From an uncultured Lachnospiraceae bacterium (GTDB taxonomy: Bacteria > Bacillota > Clostridia > Lachnospirales > Lachnospiraceae), in NCBI GenBank assembly GCA_947588845.1, contig CANQAR010000009.1:1-58850 (forward strand): a stretch of 58,850 nt of DNA, given 5' to 3'. The position numbers were made by a program, and so were the translations under genes. The notes beneath the pieces were generated by a model. It was not told where the DNA came from. It saw only the letters and a list, made by a program, of their open reading frames with translations, and did not search any database. Below are positions 1 through 9,121 of this stretch, one piece after another. Every line of letters begins with the position of its first letter. Position 1 is the first letter of the stretch.

Positions 1-1
1 A

Positions 2-55
2 CGTATAAATATACGTTAAAAAACTCTTTACATCCGCAATTTGATGGTATATGAT
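2..55 (+). promoter_or_regulatory. argC promoter with ARG-box-like palindrome
   Basis: A 16-bp palindrome at 1-16 contains CGTAT-AAAT-ATACG (2-15), which fits the ArgR box pattern TGNAT-WWWW-ATNCA except at the outermost symmetrical bases. It lies just upstream of a sigma-A promoter: -35 TTTACA at 27-32, a 17-base spacer, -10 TATGAT at 50-55. ArgR control of the arg cluster is inferred from this position. Confidence 0.6.
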
Positions 56-127
56 AGGAAATGATTTTCTGGAATAAACAAGTTTAAAGTAAATTTAGCC
101 TGCAGTTTTGGGGAGGAATGAGAAATC

Positions 128-1168
128 ATGATAAAAGCAGGAATTATTGGTTCCACAGGATATGCGGGGGCAGAGCTCGTCAGGCTGCTGCTCGGACACA
201 GAGAGACAGAGATTGTCTGGTACGGTTCCAGAAGCTATGTGGATCAGAGATACGCCTCGATCTATCAGAATATGTTTCAGATCGTGGACGCATCGTGTAT
301 GGATGATAATATGGAAGAACTGGCGAAGCAGGCCGACGTGATCTTCACGGCGACGCCGCAGGGCTTCTGCGCTTCCATGATGAATGAGGGGATCCTGTCC
401 CGCGCGAAGGTGATCGACCTCAGTGCGGACTTCCGGATCAAGGATGTAAAAATATACGAGGAGTGGTACAAACTGGAGCACAAGTCGCCGCAGTATCTTG
501 CGGAGGCTGTCTACGGACTGTGCGAGCTCAACAGAGAGAAGATAAAAACTGCGAGACTGGTTGCGAATCCGGGCTGCTATCCGACCTGCAGCACGCTTTC
601 GATCTATCCGCTGCTCGCAGAAGGACTGATCGATCCGTCGACGATCATCATCGACGCAAAGTCCGGCACCTCAGGTGCGGGCCGGGGAGCGAAGGTTGAT
701 AATCTGTTTTGCGAGGTAAACGAAAATATCAAGGCTTACGGTGTGGCCAGCCACCGCCATACGCCGGAGATCGAGGAGCAGCTTGGCTATGCGGCAGGGG
801 AGCCCGTGGTGCTGAACTTTACGCCGCACCTCGTTCCGATGCAGAGGGGAATTCTGATCACGGCTTACGCATCACTGAAAAAAGAAGTGACTTATGAGGA
901 AATAAAGGCTGTCTACGATAAGTATTATGAGAAAGAACGCTTTGTCCGCGTGCTGGATAAGGATGTCTGCCCGCAGACGAAGTGGGTGGAAGGCAGCAAT
1001 TACGTGGATGTGAATTTCAAGATTGATCCGCGCACAAAGCGCGTGATCATGATGGGCGCGATGGACAATCTGGTCAAAGGCGCGGCGGGACAGGCGGTGC
1101 AGAATATGAATCTTATGTTCGGTCTGGAAGAATCGCTCGGCCTGCAGCAGGCGCCGATGTTCCCGTAA
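128..1168 (+). CDS. argC: N-acetyl-gamma-glutamyl-phosphate reductase
   Basis: Reduces N-acetylglutamyl phosphate to the semialdehyde with NADPH, the third step of arginine synthesis, in the cytosol. At 346 aa it has the normal length of the longer ArgC type. The N-terminal nucleotide-binding loop GSTGYAGAE is at about residues 8-16. The catalytic cysteine is C150 in NPGCYPT, and the conserved HRHTPE is near residue 209. The start is supported by a GGGGAGGAATG ribosome site about 10 bases upstream. It is the first gene of argC-J-B-D and follows the promoter with an ARG-box-like palindrome. Confidence 0.96.
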   Translation: MIKAGIIGSTGYAGAELVRLLLGHRETEIVWYGSRSYVDQRYASIYQNMFQIVDASCMDDNMEELAKQADVIFTATPQGFCASMMNEGILSRAKVIDLSADFRIKDVKIYEEWYKLEHKSPQYLAEAVYGLCELNREKIKTARLVANPGCYPTCSTLSIYPLLAEGLIDPSTIIIDAKSGTSGAGRGAKVDNLFCEVNENIKAYGVASHRHTPEIEEQLGYAAGEPVVLNFTPHLVPMQRGILITAYASLKKEVTYEEIKAVYDKYYEKERFVRVLDKDVCPQTKWVEGSNYVDVNFKIDPRTKRVIMMGAMDNLVKGAAGQAVQNMNLMFGLEESLGLQQAPMFP

Positions 1169-1310
1169 GAATCCGCTGGTTTGGAGAATTTTGAGAAGAT
1201 AAATCCGGGGGTGGCAGACAGCCTGAAGGTTGTCTGCTCATCTGTTGACTTTGAGGGGGGAGGCTTCCTGCGTGAGGAAGAACTCCCCATACAGAAAGAG
1301 GCGATACATT

Positions 1311-2531
1311 ATGAGAGAAACAGCAGGAGGCGTGACCGCCGCAAAGGGATTCCAGGCGACGGGCGTTGAAGCAGGAATTAAAAAAGAAGGAAAAGATATG
1401 GCCATGATCTACAGCAAGACCCCGTGTCAGGTGGCAGGTACATTCACGACGAATATCGTGAAAGCGGCACCTGTGAAGTGGGATCAGGCGGTGGTCGGCA
1501 GCGGAAATACAGTACACGCGGTCGTCGTGAACAGCGGCGTGGCGAACGCCTGCACAGGCGTGGAAGGCTACGGCTACTGCCGCGCGACAGCGGAAAAAGC
1601 AGCCGGGATTTTTGGTATTGCGCCGGAGCAGGTTCTGGTGGCTTCGACGGGGGTGATCGGCCGTCAGATTCCGATTGATAAAATTGAGGCGGGAATCGAG
1701 AAGATGGCGCCGCTGCTCGCGGGGGATGAGAAGTCCGCGACGCTTGCGGCTGAGGCGATCATGACGACGGATACCGTGAAGAAGGAAATTGCGGTTGAAG
1801 TTGAGCTTGGCGGCGTGACCGTGAGGATTGGCGGCATGTGCAAGGGTTCCGGCATGATTCATCCGAACATGTGCACGATGCTGAGTTTTGTGACAACGGA
1901 TGCGGCGATCTCAAAGGAAATGCTGCAGAAAGCGCTCAGCGCGGACATTGTGGACACTTATAATATGGTATCGGTTGACGGCGATACCTCGACGAACGAT
2001 ACCTGTCTGCTGATGGCGAACGGGCTTGCCGGGAATCCGGAGATCACAGAGGAAAATGAGGACTATGCGGTCTTTGCAAAAGCGCTGAATTATGTAAATA
2101 CATACCTTGCGAAGAGAATGGCCGGGGACGGCGAGGGAGCGACCGCACTGTTCGAGGTAAAGATTGTGGGCGCCGAGAGTAAGGAACAGGGCGTGACGCT
2201 GGCGAAATCCGTTGTGACATCAAGCCTTACCAAGGCTGCGATTTACGGCCACGACGCAAACTGGGGACGTATCCTCTGCGCGATGGGGTACTCTGGCGCG
2301 CAGTTTGACCCGGAAAAAGTTGATCTGTATTTTGAGAGCGCGGCCGGGAAGCTGAAGATCATCGAGGACGGCGTTTCCACCGGCTACAGCGAGGAATTTG
2401 CGACGAAAATTCTTTCCGAGAGTGAAGTGACGGCGATCGCGGATATCAAGATGGGAGAGGCCGAGGCGACGGCCTGGGGCTGTGATCTGACGTATGATTA
2501 CGTGCGGATCAATGGAAGCTATCGTTCCTGA
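1311..2531 (+). CDS. argJ: Bifunctional ornithine acetyltransferase / N-acetylglutamate synthase
   Basis: Moves the acetyl group from N-acetylornithine to glutamate, recycling it, and in the bifunctional type also makes N-acetylglutamate from acetyl-CoA. The protein is 406 aa. The start at MRETAGGVTAAKGF fits the family N terminus; an upstream in-frame Met (1230) would add an unlikely arginine-rich tail. ArgJ cleaves itself before a threonine. Here the site reads C-T189-M-L instead of the usual A-T-M-L, in the conserved context GMIHPNM...LSF. About 140 bases separate it from argC, and a repeat-filled gap follows it. Confidence 0.95.
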   Translation: MRETAGGVTAAKGFQATGVEAGIKKEGKDMAMIYSKTPCQVAGTFTTNIVKAAPVKWDQAVVGSGNTVHAVVVNSGVANACTGVEGYGYCRATAEKAAGIFGIAPEQVLVASTGVIGRQIPIDKIEAGIEKMAPLLAGDEKSATLAAEAIMTTDTVKKEIAVEVELGGVTVRIGGMCKGSGMIHPNMCTMLSFVTTDAAISKEMLQKALSADIVDTYNMVSVDGDTSTNDTCLLMANGLAGNPEITEENEDYAVFAKALNYVNTYLAKRMAGDGEGATALFEVKIVGAESKEQGVTLAKSVVTSSLTKAAIYGHDANWGRILCAMGYSGAQFDPEKVDLYFESAAGKLKIIEDGVSTGYSEEFATKILSESEVTAIADIKMGEAEATAWGCDLTYDYVRINGSYRS

Positions 2532-2561
2532 TCTGTACCATGTTTGTGTGAATCGACTGGG

Positions 2562-2851
2562 TTTTGAAACGTTTTGCAGGGAAGAGAAGTGGTCTGAACT
2601 TGGGATGTCCGCTGGAGCGGACGTGAGTTCTGCGGCAGCGGTCTGCGGTCGCATTTTGAAACGTTTTGCAGGGAAGAGAAGTGGTCTGAACTTGGGATGT
2701 CCGCTGGAGCGGACGTGAGTTCTGCGGCAGCGGTCTGCGACCGGATTTTGAGACGTTTTGTGGGAAGTGGATGGATGTCTGCCGGGGAAGACATGAATTT
2801 CGTGCTGGAACTCGAAGGCTTTCATTCATGGTGGTGCCCGCAGCACGGGCA
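2562..2851 (+). repeat. 92-bp-period tandem repeat and hairpins in the argJ-argB gap
   Basis: This fills most of the 442-base gap. Bases 2562-2647 are repeated without visible change at 2654-2739, giving a period of 92. A diverged third copy starts in phase at 2746. Each unit has a hairpin: GTCCGC-tgga-GCGGAC in copies 1 and 2. In copy 3 the stem ends become GTCT...AGAC, a paired change that keeps the pairing. A separate hairpin TGCCCG-cagca-CGGGCA lies at 2835-2851 with no T-run. No convincing gene is present. It may be a structured leader of argB or a small repeat element. Confidence 0.75.
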
Positions 2852-2973
2852 TGAGAGTTTAACATGAGGCCAGGACACGCCGTTAAGGCAACCGCACTCC
2901 GTTAAATTATCGAACGTGGATTGAAACAAATAAAGAAAGAAACAAACAAGCAGAAGAAAGAGTGTGAATAAGA

Positions 2974-3873
2974 ATGGAACAGAAAATGGAAATGTGGCTG
3001 CAGAAAGCCAATGTGCTGATCGAAGCGCTGCCTTATATCCGAAGATTTCACGGCAAGACGATCGTCGTAAAGTACGGCGGCAGCGCGATGGTCGACCATG
3101 AACTGAAAAAAAGTGTGATCCGCGATGTGGCGCTGCTGAAGCTGGTCGGTTTCCGTCCGATCATTGTTCACGGCGGCGGCAAGGAGATCACAAAATGGGT
3201 AAATAAAGTCGGCCTGGAGACAAATTTCATCAATGGTCTGCGTGTGACGGACAAGCCGACGATGGAAGTCGCGGAGATGGTGCTGAACAAAATCAACAAG
3301 GGTCTTGTCTCCATGATGGAAAAGACCGGCCTGAAAGCGGTCGGTATCAGCGGCAAGGATGGAACAGTTCTGCGCGTAAATAAAAGGATGCCCGGAGGCA
3401 AGGACATCGGATATGTGGGCGAGATAAAGGAAGTGAACACCCAGCTGCTCGACACGCTGCTTGACAATGATTTTATTCCGGTCATCTGTCCGATCGGCTC
3501 CGATGACAATTATCATTCCTTCAATATTAACGCGGACGACGCGGCCTGTGCAATCGCGACGGCTGTGAAGGCGTCAAAGCTGGCGTTTCTCACGGATATC
3601 GAGGGTGTATACCGGGATCCGCTGGACAAGTCCTCACTGATCAGCGAGCTGACGATCCCGGAGGCAGAGGAGTTTTTGAAGAGCGGAAATGTAGGGGGCG
3701 GCATGCTTCCGAAACTGCAGAACTGTATCGACGCGATCCGCTCCGGTGTTTCACGGGTGCATATTCTCGACGGGCGTATTGAGCACTGCCTGCTTCTGGA
3801 ATTCTTTACGGATAAAGGAATCGGGACGGCGATCATCGGGGAGAATGAGGAGCGGTATTATACCGGGAAGTGA
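2974..3873 (+). CDS. argB: Acetylglutamate kinase
   Basis: Phosphorylates N-acetylglutamate, the second step of arginine synthesis. The protein is 299 aa with the amino-acid-kinase fold: KYGGSAM with K33, HGGGKE from H66, GLRVTD, and GGMLPKL near the C terminus. The first about 25 residues form a helix-like extension before the kinase core. In known enzymes this feature marks hexameric kinases inhibited by arginine, so feedback inhibition is likely. The start at MEQKMEM follows an AGAAAGAG ribosome site. It may be translated from its own leader, given the repeats upstream. Confidence 0.96.
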   Translation: MEQKMEMWLQKANVLIEALPYIRRFHGKTIVVKYGGSAMVDHELKKSVIRDVALLKLVGFRPIIVHGGGKEITKWVNKVGLETNFINGLRVTDKPTMEVAEMVLNKINKGLVSMMEKTGLKAVGISGKDGTVLRVNKRMPGGKDIGYVGEIKEVNTQLLDTLLDNDFIPVICPIGSDDNYHSFNINADDAACAIATAVKASKLAFLTDIEGVYRDPLDKSSLISELTIPEAEEFLKSGNVGGGMLPKLQNCIDAIRSGVSRVHILDGRIEHCLLLEFFTDKGIGTAIIGENEERYYTGK

Positions 3874-3941
3874 ATTGCGGATATACCATGGTTTCCGAAA
3901 ATGCCGCAGGAGGCCCCGGGCATTGACGGCACTCATTTATA

Positions 3942-4080
3942 GGGAACGACAAAACGATTTTCGTTTTGCTCGTTCCCTGCGCCGAATTTGTGCCGCTCAA
4001 GCGGCATTTTCCGCTTCAAATTCGTGCGCATCCTCCGGAGGGCTTATAGTAAACGGCAAATATTTTTGTCGTTTGCTATA
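3942..4080 (+). repeat. Cluster of three inverted repeats between argB and argD
   Basis: The 255-base gap holds three dyads. The first pairs GGGAACGA-c-AAAACGA (3942-3957) with TCGTTTT-gc-TCGTTCCC (3961-3977). The second has an inner GCCGC-tcaa-GCGGC and an outer GAATTTG...CAAATTC at about 3984-4022. The third pairs TATAGTAAACG (4045-4055) with CGTTTGCTATA (4070-4080). None ends in a clear T-run. It may be a small palindromic mobile element or a processing site. Confidence 0.7.
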
Positions 4081-4128
4081 GAATTGGATGAAACAGAGCA
4101 CCATGATTTTTATCAGAAAGGAACAGTT

Positions 4129-5316
4129 ATGAACAGCAAACAATATATGGAACTGACCGAACAAAATGTTCTGCATACCTACAACCGTTTTCCGGTCGTG
4201 TTTGAGAAGGGAAGCGGCGTGTATCTTGAGGATGTGGACGGAAAAAAGTATCTGGATTTCGGAGCGGGGATTGCGGTGTTCGCGCTTGGATACGGAAATG
4301 AAACCTATAACAATGCGCTGAAAAATCAGATTGACAAGCTGATTCACACTTCAAATCTCTATTATAACACGACAATGCCGGAAGCGGCCGCGAAGATTGT
4401 AAAGGCCAGCGGAATGGATAAGGTGTTTTTCACGAACAGCGGCACGGAGTCGATCGAAGGCGCGATCAAGGCGGCGCGCAAGTATGCATATCTGCGCGAC
4501 GGGAAAGCGGACCATGAGATCATTGCGATGAATCATTCCTTCCATGGACGCAGCGTAGGGGCCTTGTCCGTCACCGGAAATCCGCACTATCAGGAGGCGT
4601 TCAAACCACTGATGGGCGGCGTGAAGTTTGCCGATTTCAATGATCTTGAGAGTGTGAAAGCTCAGATCACGGAAAAAACCTGCGCGATCATTCTTGAGCC
4701 GGTGCAGGGCGAGGGCGGCATCTACCCGGCGGAACCGGAATTTCTTCAGGGAGTGAAGAAGATCTGCGAGGAGAAAGATATCCTTCTGATCTTTGACGAG
4801 ATCCAGTGCGGCATGGGACGTACCGGAAGCTGGTTTGCGTGGCAGCAGTACGGCGTGGAGCCGGACATCATGACCTGCGCGAAGGCGCTCGGATGCGGCG
4901 TTCCGGTCGGCGCGTTCGTCCTGAACGAGAAGACAGCCAGGGCTTCCCTTGTGCCAGGAGATCACGGGACAACCTACGGCGGAAATCCCTTTGCCTGCGC
5001 CGCGGTTTCGGTGGTTTTTGATCTGTTTGAGTCTCAGAAAGTGATCGAGAATGTAAATAAAGTGGCGCCGTATCTTGAGAAAAAGCTTGACGAGCTGGTC
5101 GCAAAATATGACTGTCTTGCGGCGCGCCGGGGCAAAGGACTGATGCAGGGAGTTGTGGTCAGCGGCGTTCCGGTCGGCGGCATTGTCTCGAAAGCGCTTG
5201 AGAACGGACTGGTCGTCCTCAGCGCGGGAAGCGACGTTCTCCGCTTTGTTCCGCCGCTTGTCATCACGGAGGCGGATGTCGACGAGATGGTAAAACGTCT
5301 GGAACTGTCCTTATAA
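4129..5316 (+). CDS. argD: Acetylornithine aminotransferase
   Basis: A PLP-dependent class III aminotransferase that converts N-acetylglutamate semialdehyde to N-acetylornithine. The 395 aa are full length. The PLP lysine is K252 in TCAKALGCG. Other family signs are the [10 protein letters not shown] phosphate-binding stretch, the HGRSVGALS motif and [14 protein letters not shown]. The start at MNSKQYME follows GAAAGGAACAGTT. It closes the arg cluster; argF, argG and argH are not in the window. Confidence 0.95.
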   Translation: MNSKQYMELTEQNVLHTYNRFPVVFEKGSGVYLEDVDGKKYLDFGAGIAVFALGYGNETYNNALKNQIDKLIHTSNLYYNTTMPEAAAKIVKASGMDKVFFTNSGTESIEGAIKAARKYAYLRDGKADHEIIAMNHSFHGRSVGALSVTGNPHYQEAFKPLMGGVKFADFNDLESVKAQITEKTCAIILEPVQGEGGIYPAEPEFLQGVKKICEEKDILLIFDEIQCGMGRTGSWFAWQQYGVEPDIMTCAKALGCGVPVGAFVLNEKTARASLVPGDHGTTYGGNPFACAAVSVVFDLFESQKVIENVNKVAPYLEKKLDELVAKYDCLAARRGKGLMQGVVVSGVPVGGIVSKALENGLVVLSAGSDVLRFVPPLVITEADVDEMVKRLELSL

Positions 5317-5510
5317 GATTTTAAAAGAATATTTTCCTTTTTTCTGCATATACTTGTAATAGTCCGTATCTTTTGTGCATTGTTCGCCAAAGGTGAAGTC
5401 TGACCGGATAAAAATATGCGTTCTTTATGCTGTTTCGTCCGGTTCTGAATGAGTCCTGCCGGGCTGGAGCGCACAGGCTGCGGAACTACATGCAGAAGGG
5501 TGAATACATT

Positions 5511-5945
5511 ATGTTTGGAGTACTGATTGCGCTGTTGTCCGGCGCTCTGATGAGCGTGCAGGGAGTCTTTAATACGGAAGTGACAAAGCAGACGAGCCTC
5601 TGGGTATCGTCTGCTTTTGTGCAGTTTTCGGCTCTTCTGGTCTGCCTGGTCGTCTGGCTGGCGGCGGACCGGACGAGCTTTCTTTCCCTGGCCGATGTGC
5701 AGCACAAGTACATGCTGCTGGCAGGGGTGATCGGCGCTTTTATCACGGTCACGGTCGTCAGGAGCATGGATATGCTGGGACCTGCGCGGGCAGCCATGCT
5801 GATTGTCATTGCACAGCTGGGGGTTGCGTGGGGGATTGAACTTACCGGGCTGTTTGGCGTGGAAAAGACGCCGTTTGAGTGGAGAAAGCTGCTCGGCATG
5901 CTGATCGCAATCGCCGGAATTGTGATATTCAAGTGGAAGAAGTAA
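5511..5945 (+). CDS. DMT-superfamily YdcZ-type membrane protein
   Basis: A 144-aa hydrophobic protein with about four or five membrane segments and a short basic end (FKWKK). The N-terminal LIALLSGALMSVQGVFN, the middle TVVRSMDMLGPARAAM and the C-terminal GMLIAIAGIVIF fit the DUF606/YdcZ half-transporters of the drug/metabolite superfamily, which work as dimers. The substrate is unknown. The start follows AGAAGGGTGAATACATT. An upstream in-frame Met at 5427 is less likely because it lacks a ribosome site. It stands alone between argD and comEA. Confidence 0.85.
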   Translation: MFGVLIALLSGALMSVQGVFNTEVTKQTSLWVSSAFVQFSALLVCLVVWLAADRTSFLSLADVQHKYMLLAGVIGAFITVTVVRSMDMLGPARAAMLIVIAQLGVAWGIELTGLFGVEKTPFEWRKLLGMLIAIAGIVIFKWKK

Positions 5946-5953
5946 AAAAAATA

Positions 5954-5982
5954 TTGCAAAAATTTTAATTTATCGTTACAAT
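5954..5982 (+). promoter_or_regulatory. Promoter of the comEA-like gene
   Basis: A -35 TTGCAA at 5954-5959, 17 bases, and a -10 TACAAT at 5977-5982 lie just before the GTG start at 6005. Transcription would begin near 5989, giving a very short leader. Confidence 0.6.
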
Positions 5983-6004
5983 AGGAACATGTGCAGGGGG
6001 AACT

Positions 6005-7150
6005 GTGCCCACAGCGGCAGAAATGTACATGGATAATGGAAAGTATGTAAAATTCAGAGGTGAAATCTCAAGGGGTCATATGCAGGCGGACGGTGAGCTG
6101 TCACATGCAGGCAGATATCCGGTGAATACAGGGATAATCAAGGAAAACAGGAGGCACCTGTGCCTGTTTCCTGTGATCCCGCGCGGATTTCCGATACTGG
6201 CGCTGCTTCTGGCCGGAAGTATTTTTCTGACAGGATGTTCTGGTAAAGGTGCAGAGGACGCAGATTCCGGATGGAGTTTCCAGGCGGGGAGCGGCCAGGA
6301 GAAAGAAAATACGGGAAATAAAAAAGAAGATGATGGGGAAACGGCCGGGTTGTCCAATGCGGAGGACGGGGTCGTGCAGCCCGCAGCGGATGCTGTGGGG
6401 ACAGACAGTGCAGGCGCGGGGGGAACCGGGTCTGCAGGCGCAGAGAAGTCTTCCGGCGTTGAAAGTACAGCGGTAGATTCCTGGGCTTCAGATAGTGCAG
6501 GGGCTGCAGCAGATTTTAAGTTTTCAGGCAGCACAGGAACGGCAGATGTGGGAACTTCCGGTGGAACAGGAAGCGCGGACGGAAGCATGGTTTTGTCGGA
6601 CGGCGCAGCTGCAGTGGTATCCGGCGCTCAGGAGCCGGGGTATGTTTACATCTGCGGTGCGGTTCGCAGGCCGGGCGTCTATGAAATCGGAGAAGGCACG
6701 CGCGTTTTTGAGGTGATCGAACAGGCGGGAGGTCTCACGAAGCAGGCAGATGAAGAATGGCTGAATCAGGCGGAGGTTGTCTCTGACGGACAGAAGCTTC
6801 AGATCTATACAAAGAAGGAAACGGCGGCCTTTAAGGAGGCTGGTCTGTCGGCATCAGGCGATCCTGCAGTGACTGCGGGAGCGGGCGGCATGCCGCAGGG
6901 AGCGGATTTGCAGACGGCTGCCGGGGACGGCGCGGCAGCGCAGGGAGAGGCCGCGGACGAGAAAGTAAACATTAATACGGCGGACAAAGATCTGCTGATG
7001 ACCCTCCCCGGTATCGGGGAGTCGAAAGCGGAGGCGATCCTGCAGTACCGGCAGGATCATGGAAATTTTGGTTCGATCGGTGATATCTGCCAGGTTTCAG
7101 GGATCAAGGAAGCTGTATTTTCCAGAATAAAGGACAGGATTACAGTATAA
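6005..7150 (+). CDS. ComEA-like lipoprotein with SLBB and helix-hairpin-helix domains
   Basis: Probably binds incoming double-stranded DNA at the cell surface. A lipobox LTGC is at C78 counted from the GTG start. A long Ala/Gly/Ser-rich linker follows. An SLBB domain starts at GYVYICGAVRRPGVYE. The C terminus is a ComEA helix-hairpin-helix pair (VNINTADKDLL, LPGIGESKAEAI). GTG 6005 follows GGGGG. ATG 6080 follows AGGGG and would shorten the long N-terminal tail, so the start is uncertain. The linker is low in complexity and probably spans the wall. comEC lies 22 kb downstream, beyond an inserted block. Confidence 0.85.
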   Translation: MPTAAEMYMDNGKYVKFRGEISRGHMQADGELSHAGRYPVNTGIIKENRRHLCLFPVIPRGFPILALLLAGSIFLTGCSGKGAEDADSGWSFQAGSGQEKENTGNKKEDDGETAGLSNAEDGVVQPAADAVGTDSAGAGGTGSAGAEKSSGVESTAVDSWASDSAGAAADFKFSGSTGTADVGTSGGTGSADGSMVLSDGAAAVVSGAQEPGYVYICGAVRRPGVYEIGEGTRVFEVIEQAGGLTKQADEEWLNQAEVVSDGQKLQIYTKKETAAFKEAGLSASGDPAVTAGAGGMPQGADLQTAAGDGAAAQGEAADEKVNINTADKDLLMTLPGIGESKAEAILQYRQDHGNFGSIGDICQVSGIKEAVFSRIKDRITV

Positions 7151-7161
7151 AGGAGCATATT

Positions 7162-7851
7162 ATGGGAAAAAAGGTATTGGTTGTGGATGACGAAAAACTG
7201 ATCGTGAAAGGGATTCGTTTCAGTCTGGAGCAGGATGATATGGAAGTGGACGCCGCGTTTGACGGAGAAGAGGCCGTGCGCATGGCGAAGGAAAAAGCGT
7301 ATGACATTATTCTGCTGGATCTGATGCTTCCAAAGATCGACGGGCTGGAGGTTTGTCAGCAGATCCGTGAGTTTTCCGATGTGCCGATCGTGATGCTGAC
7401 CGCGAAAGGCGATGATATGGATAAGATTCTGGGACTGGAGTACGGTGCGGACGATTACATCACAAAGCCGTTTAACATCCTTGAGGTCAAAGCGCGTCTG
7501 AAGGCAATCATTCGCCGGACTTCCCAGAAGACAGCCGCGGAGCCGCGCGGCAAAATAGTTGATGTAGGCGATCTGACGCTTGACTGCGAAGGCAGGCGGG
7601 TGAGCGTCGCGGGCCGGGAGGTTAATCTGACCGCGAAGGAATTTGACGTGCTGGAGCTTCTTGTGTTCAATCCGAACAAAGTCTACAGCAGGGAGAACCT
7701 TTTGAACATCGTCTGGGGATATGAGTATCCCGGAGATGTCAGAACCGTGGATGTGCATATCAGAAGGTTGCGTGAGAAAATTGAGCAGAATCCGAGCGAA
7801 CCGAAGTATGTACATACGAAGTGGGGTGTGGGGTATTATTTCCAGCACTGA
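7162..7851 (+). CDS. OmpR/PhoB-family response regulator
   Basis: A 229-aa two-domain regulator. The receiver domain starts KVLVVDDEKL, its phospho-acceptor aspartate is in ILLDLMLPKIDG, and it ends with the TAKGDDMD and ITKPF signatures. The winged-helix domain has LTAKEFDVLELL and the end GVGYYF. It lies 11 bases after comEA and was probably co-transcribed with it, then ends at a strong terminator. No kinase gene follows. The likely partner is the sensor kinase at 27 kb, which sits next to comEC as expected for this conserved cluster. The pairing is inferred from gene order. Confidence 0.93.
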   Translation: MGKKVLVVDDEKLIVKGIRFSLEQDDMEVDAAFDGEEAVRMAKEKAYDIILLDLMLPKIDGLEVCQQIREFSDVPIVMLTAKGDDMDKILGLEYGADDYITKPFNILEVKARLKAIIRRTSQKTAAEPRGKIVDVGDLTLDCEGRRVSVAGREVNLTAKEFDVLELLVFNPNKVYSRENLLNIVWGYEYPGDVRTVDVHIRRLREKIEQNPSEPKYVHTKWGVGYYFQH

Positions 7852-7899
7852 TCAGGAACCTGCAGATCGCCGCAAAAACAGACTGTGTTTTGCGATTTT

Positions 7900-7927
7900 G
7901 GCAGAGGGACGTTCCCTCTGCCTTTTT
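7900..7927 (+). terminator. Rho-independent terminator after the response regulator
   Basis: A GGCAGAGGGA stem pairs with TCCCTCTGCC around a 3-base loop and is followed directly by TTTTT. A second weaker dyad (GGGGCA...TGCCCC, about 7974-7996) follows. The rest of the 286-base gap before guaA shows no riboswitch. Confidence 0.85.
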
Positions 7928-8137
7928 CCACTTGCGTTTATCTGCCCTGAATGTTACTATAAGAGAACCTGAAGGGGCAAAATACCTTCTGCCCCTGGCA
8001 TCATGATATGGATTAAAGATGACAGCGCCGGGCTTGAGGAAAGATGTGATGAAAGTTTCTGAAAATGCAGAACATCACAGAATTGAAATATTGGCTGCAA
8101 AATGTAACAAAAACACGATAAACAGGAGGTAAGAAAA

Positions 8138-9121
8138 ATGGCGAATGAGAGACGACCAGAGGATATGGTAAGAATTACAACACCGGAACTTGCCGAAGTA
8201 TTTATCGAGAAGCAGGTGAAAGCGCTTCAGGAACAGGTGGGAGACAAGAAGGTGCTGCTCGCGCTTTCGGGCGGCGTTGACTCTTCGGTTGTGGCGGCGC
8301 TTTTGATCAGGGCGGTCGGCCGGCAGCTGGTCTGTGTGCATGTGAATCACGGCCTTCTCCGAAAGGGAGAGCCGGAGCAGGTGATCGAGGTGTTCCGCAA
8401 CCAGATGAACGCAAACCTGATCTATGTGGACGCGACAGACCGTTTTCTGGATAAACTGGCTGGAGTTACCGATCCGGAACAGAAACGGATGATCATCGGC
8501 GGAGAGTTCATTGAGGTATTTGCGGAGGAAGCGCGCAAACTGGACGGCATCGAGTTTCTTGCCCAGGGAACGATCTGGCCGGATATTCTGGAGAGCGAGA
8601 AAGGAATCAAGGCGCATCACAATGCCGGAGGACTTCCGGAGGATATGAAGTTTGAGCTCGTGGAGCCGGTTAAAATCCTGTTCAAGGATGAAGTGCGCGT
8701 TGTAGGAAAGCAGCTTGGTCTGCCAGATGGCATGGTGTACCGTCAGCCGTTTCCGGGTCCGGGACTCGGCGTTCGCTGTCCGGGCGCGATCACGCGTGAC
8801 CGTCTTGAGGCAGTCCGCGAGTCGGACGCGATTCTGCGGGAAGAGTTTGCGAAACATGGTCTGGAAGGCAAAGTATGGCAGTATTTTACTGTTGTTCCGG
8901 ATTTCAAATCAACCGGAATCAAGGACGGCGCCCGCGCGTTCGAGTGGTCCGTGATCATCCGCGCCGTCAACACGACCGATGCGATGACCGCGACTGTGGA
9001 GAATATTCCGTTTGATCTGATGTGTCATCTCGTGGAGAGGATCACGCATGAAGTGCCGGGTGTGAACCGCGTGCTGTATGATTTTACGCCGAAGCCGACG
9101 GGGACGATAGAGTTCGAATAG
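8138..9121 (+). CDS. guaA: GMP synthase ATP-pyrophosphatase subunit, no glutaminase domain
   Basis: Converts XMP to GMP with ATP and ammonia. The 327 aa start directly before the ATP-pyrophosphatase domain. The P-loop SGGVDSS is at residues 44-50, the linker KAHHNAGGLP is present, and the dimerisation domain runs to the end IEFE. The usual fused enzyme has about 510-530 aa, with a class I glutaminase domain in front, and no sign of one is seen upstream. Ammonia must come from solution or from a separate glutaminase subunit, as in archaea. The start follows ACAGGAGGTAAGAAAA. Its 3' end is the left border of the AT-rich island. Confidence 0.9.
   Translation: MANERRPEDMVRITTPELAEVFIEKQVKALQEQVGDKKVLLALSGGVDSSVVAALLIRAVGRQLVCVHVNHGLLRKGEPEQVIEVFRNQMNANLIYVDATDRFLDKLAGVTDPEQKRMIIGGEFIEVFAEEARKLDGIEFLAQGTIWPDILESEKGIKAHHNAGGLPEDMKFELVEPVKILFKDEVRVVGKQLGLPDGMVYRQPFPGPGLGVRCPGAITRDRLEAVRESDAILREEFAKHGLEGKVWQYFTVVPDFKSTGIKDGARAFEWSVIIRAVNTTDAMTATVENIPFDLMCHLVERITHEVPGVNRVLYDFTPKPTGTIEFE

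Noticed and set aside
2562-2760. Tandem repeats as a CRISPR array
   Set aside because: The units are 92 bases with almost no variable spacer and no cas genes are near; it is a direct tandem repeat.
7928-8137. A purine or other riboswitch before guaA
   Set aside because: No conserved purine-aptamer core or other known riboswitch motif could be recognised; only a terminator and a weak dyad.
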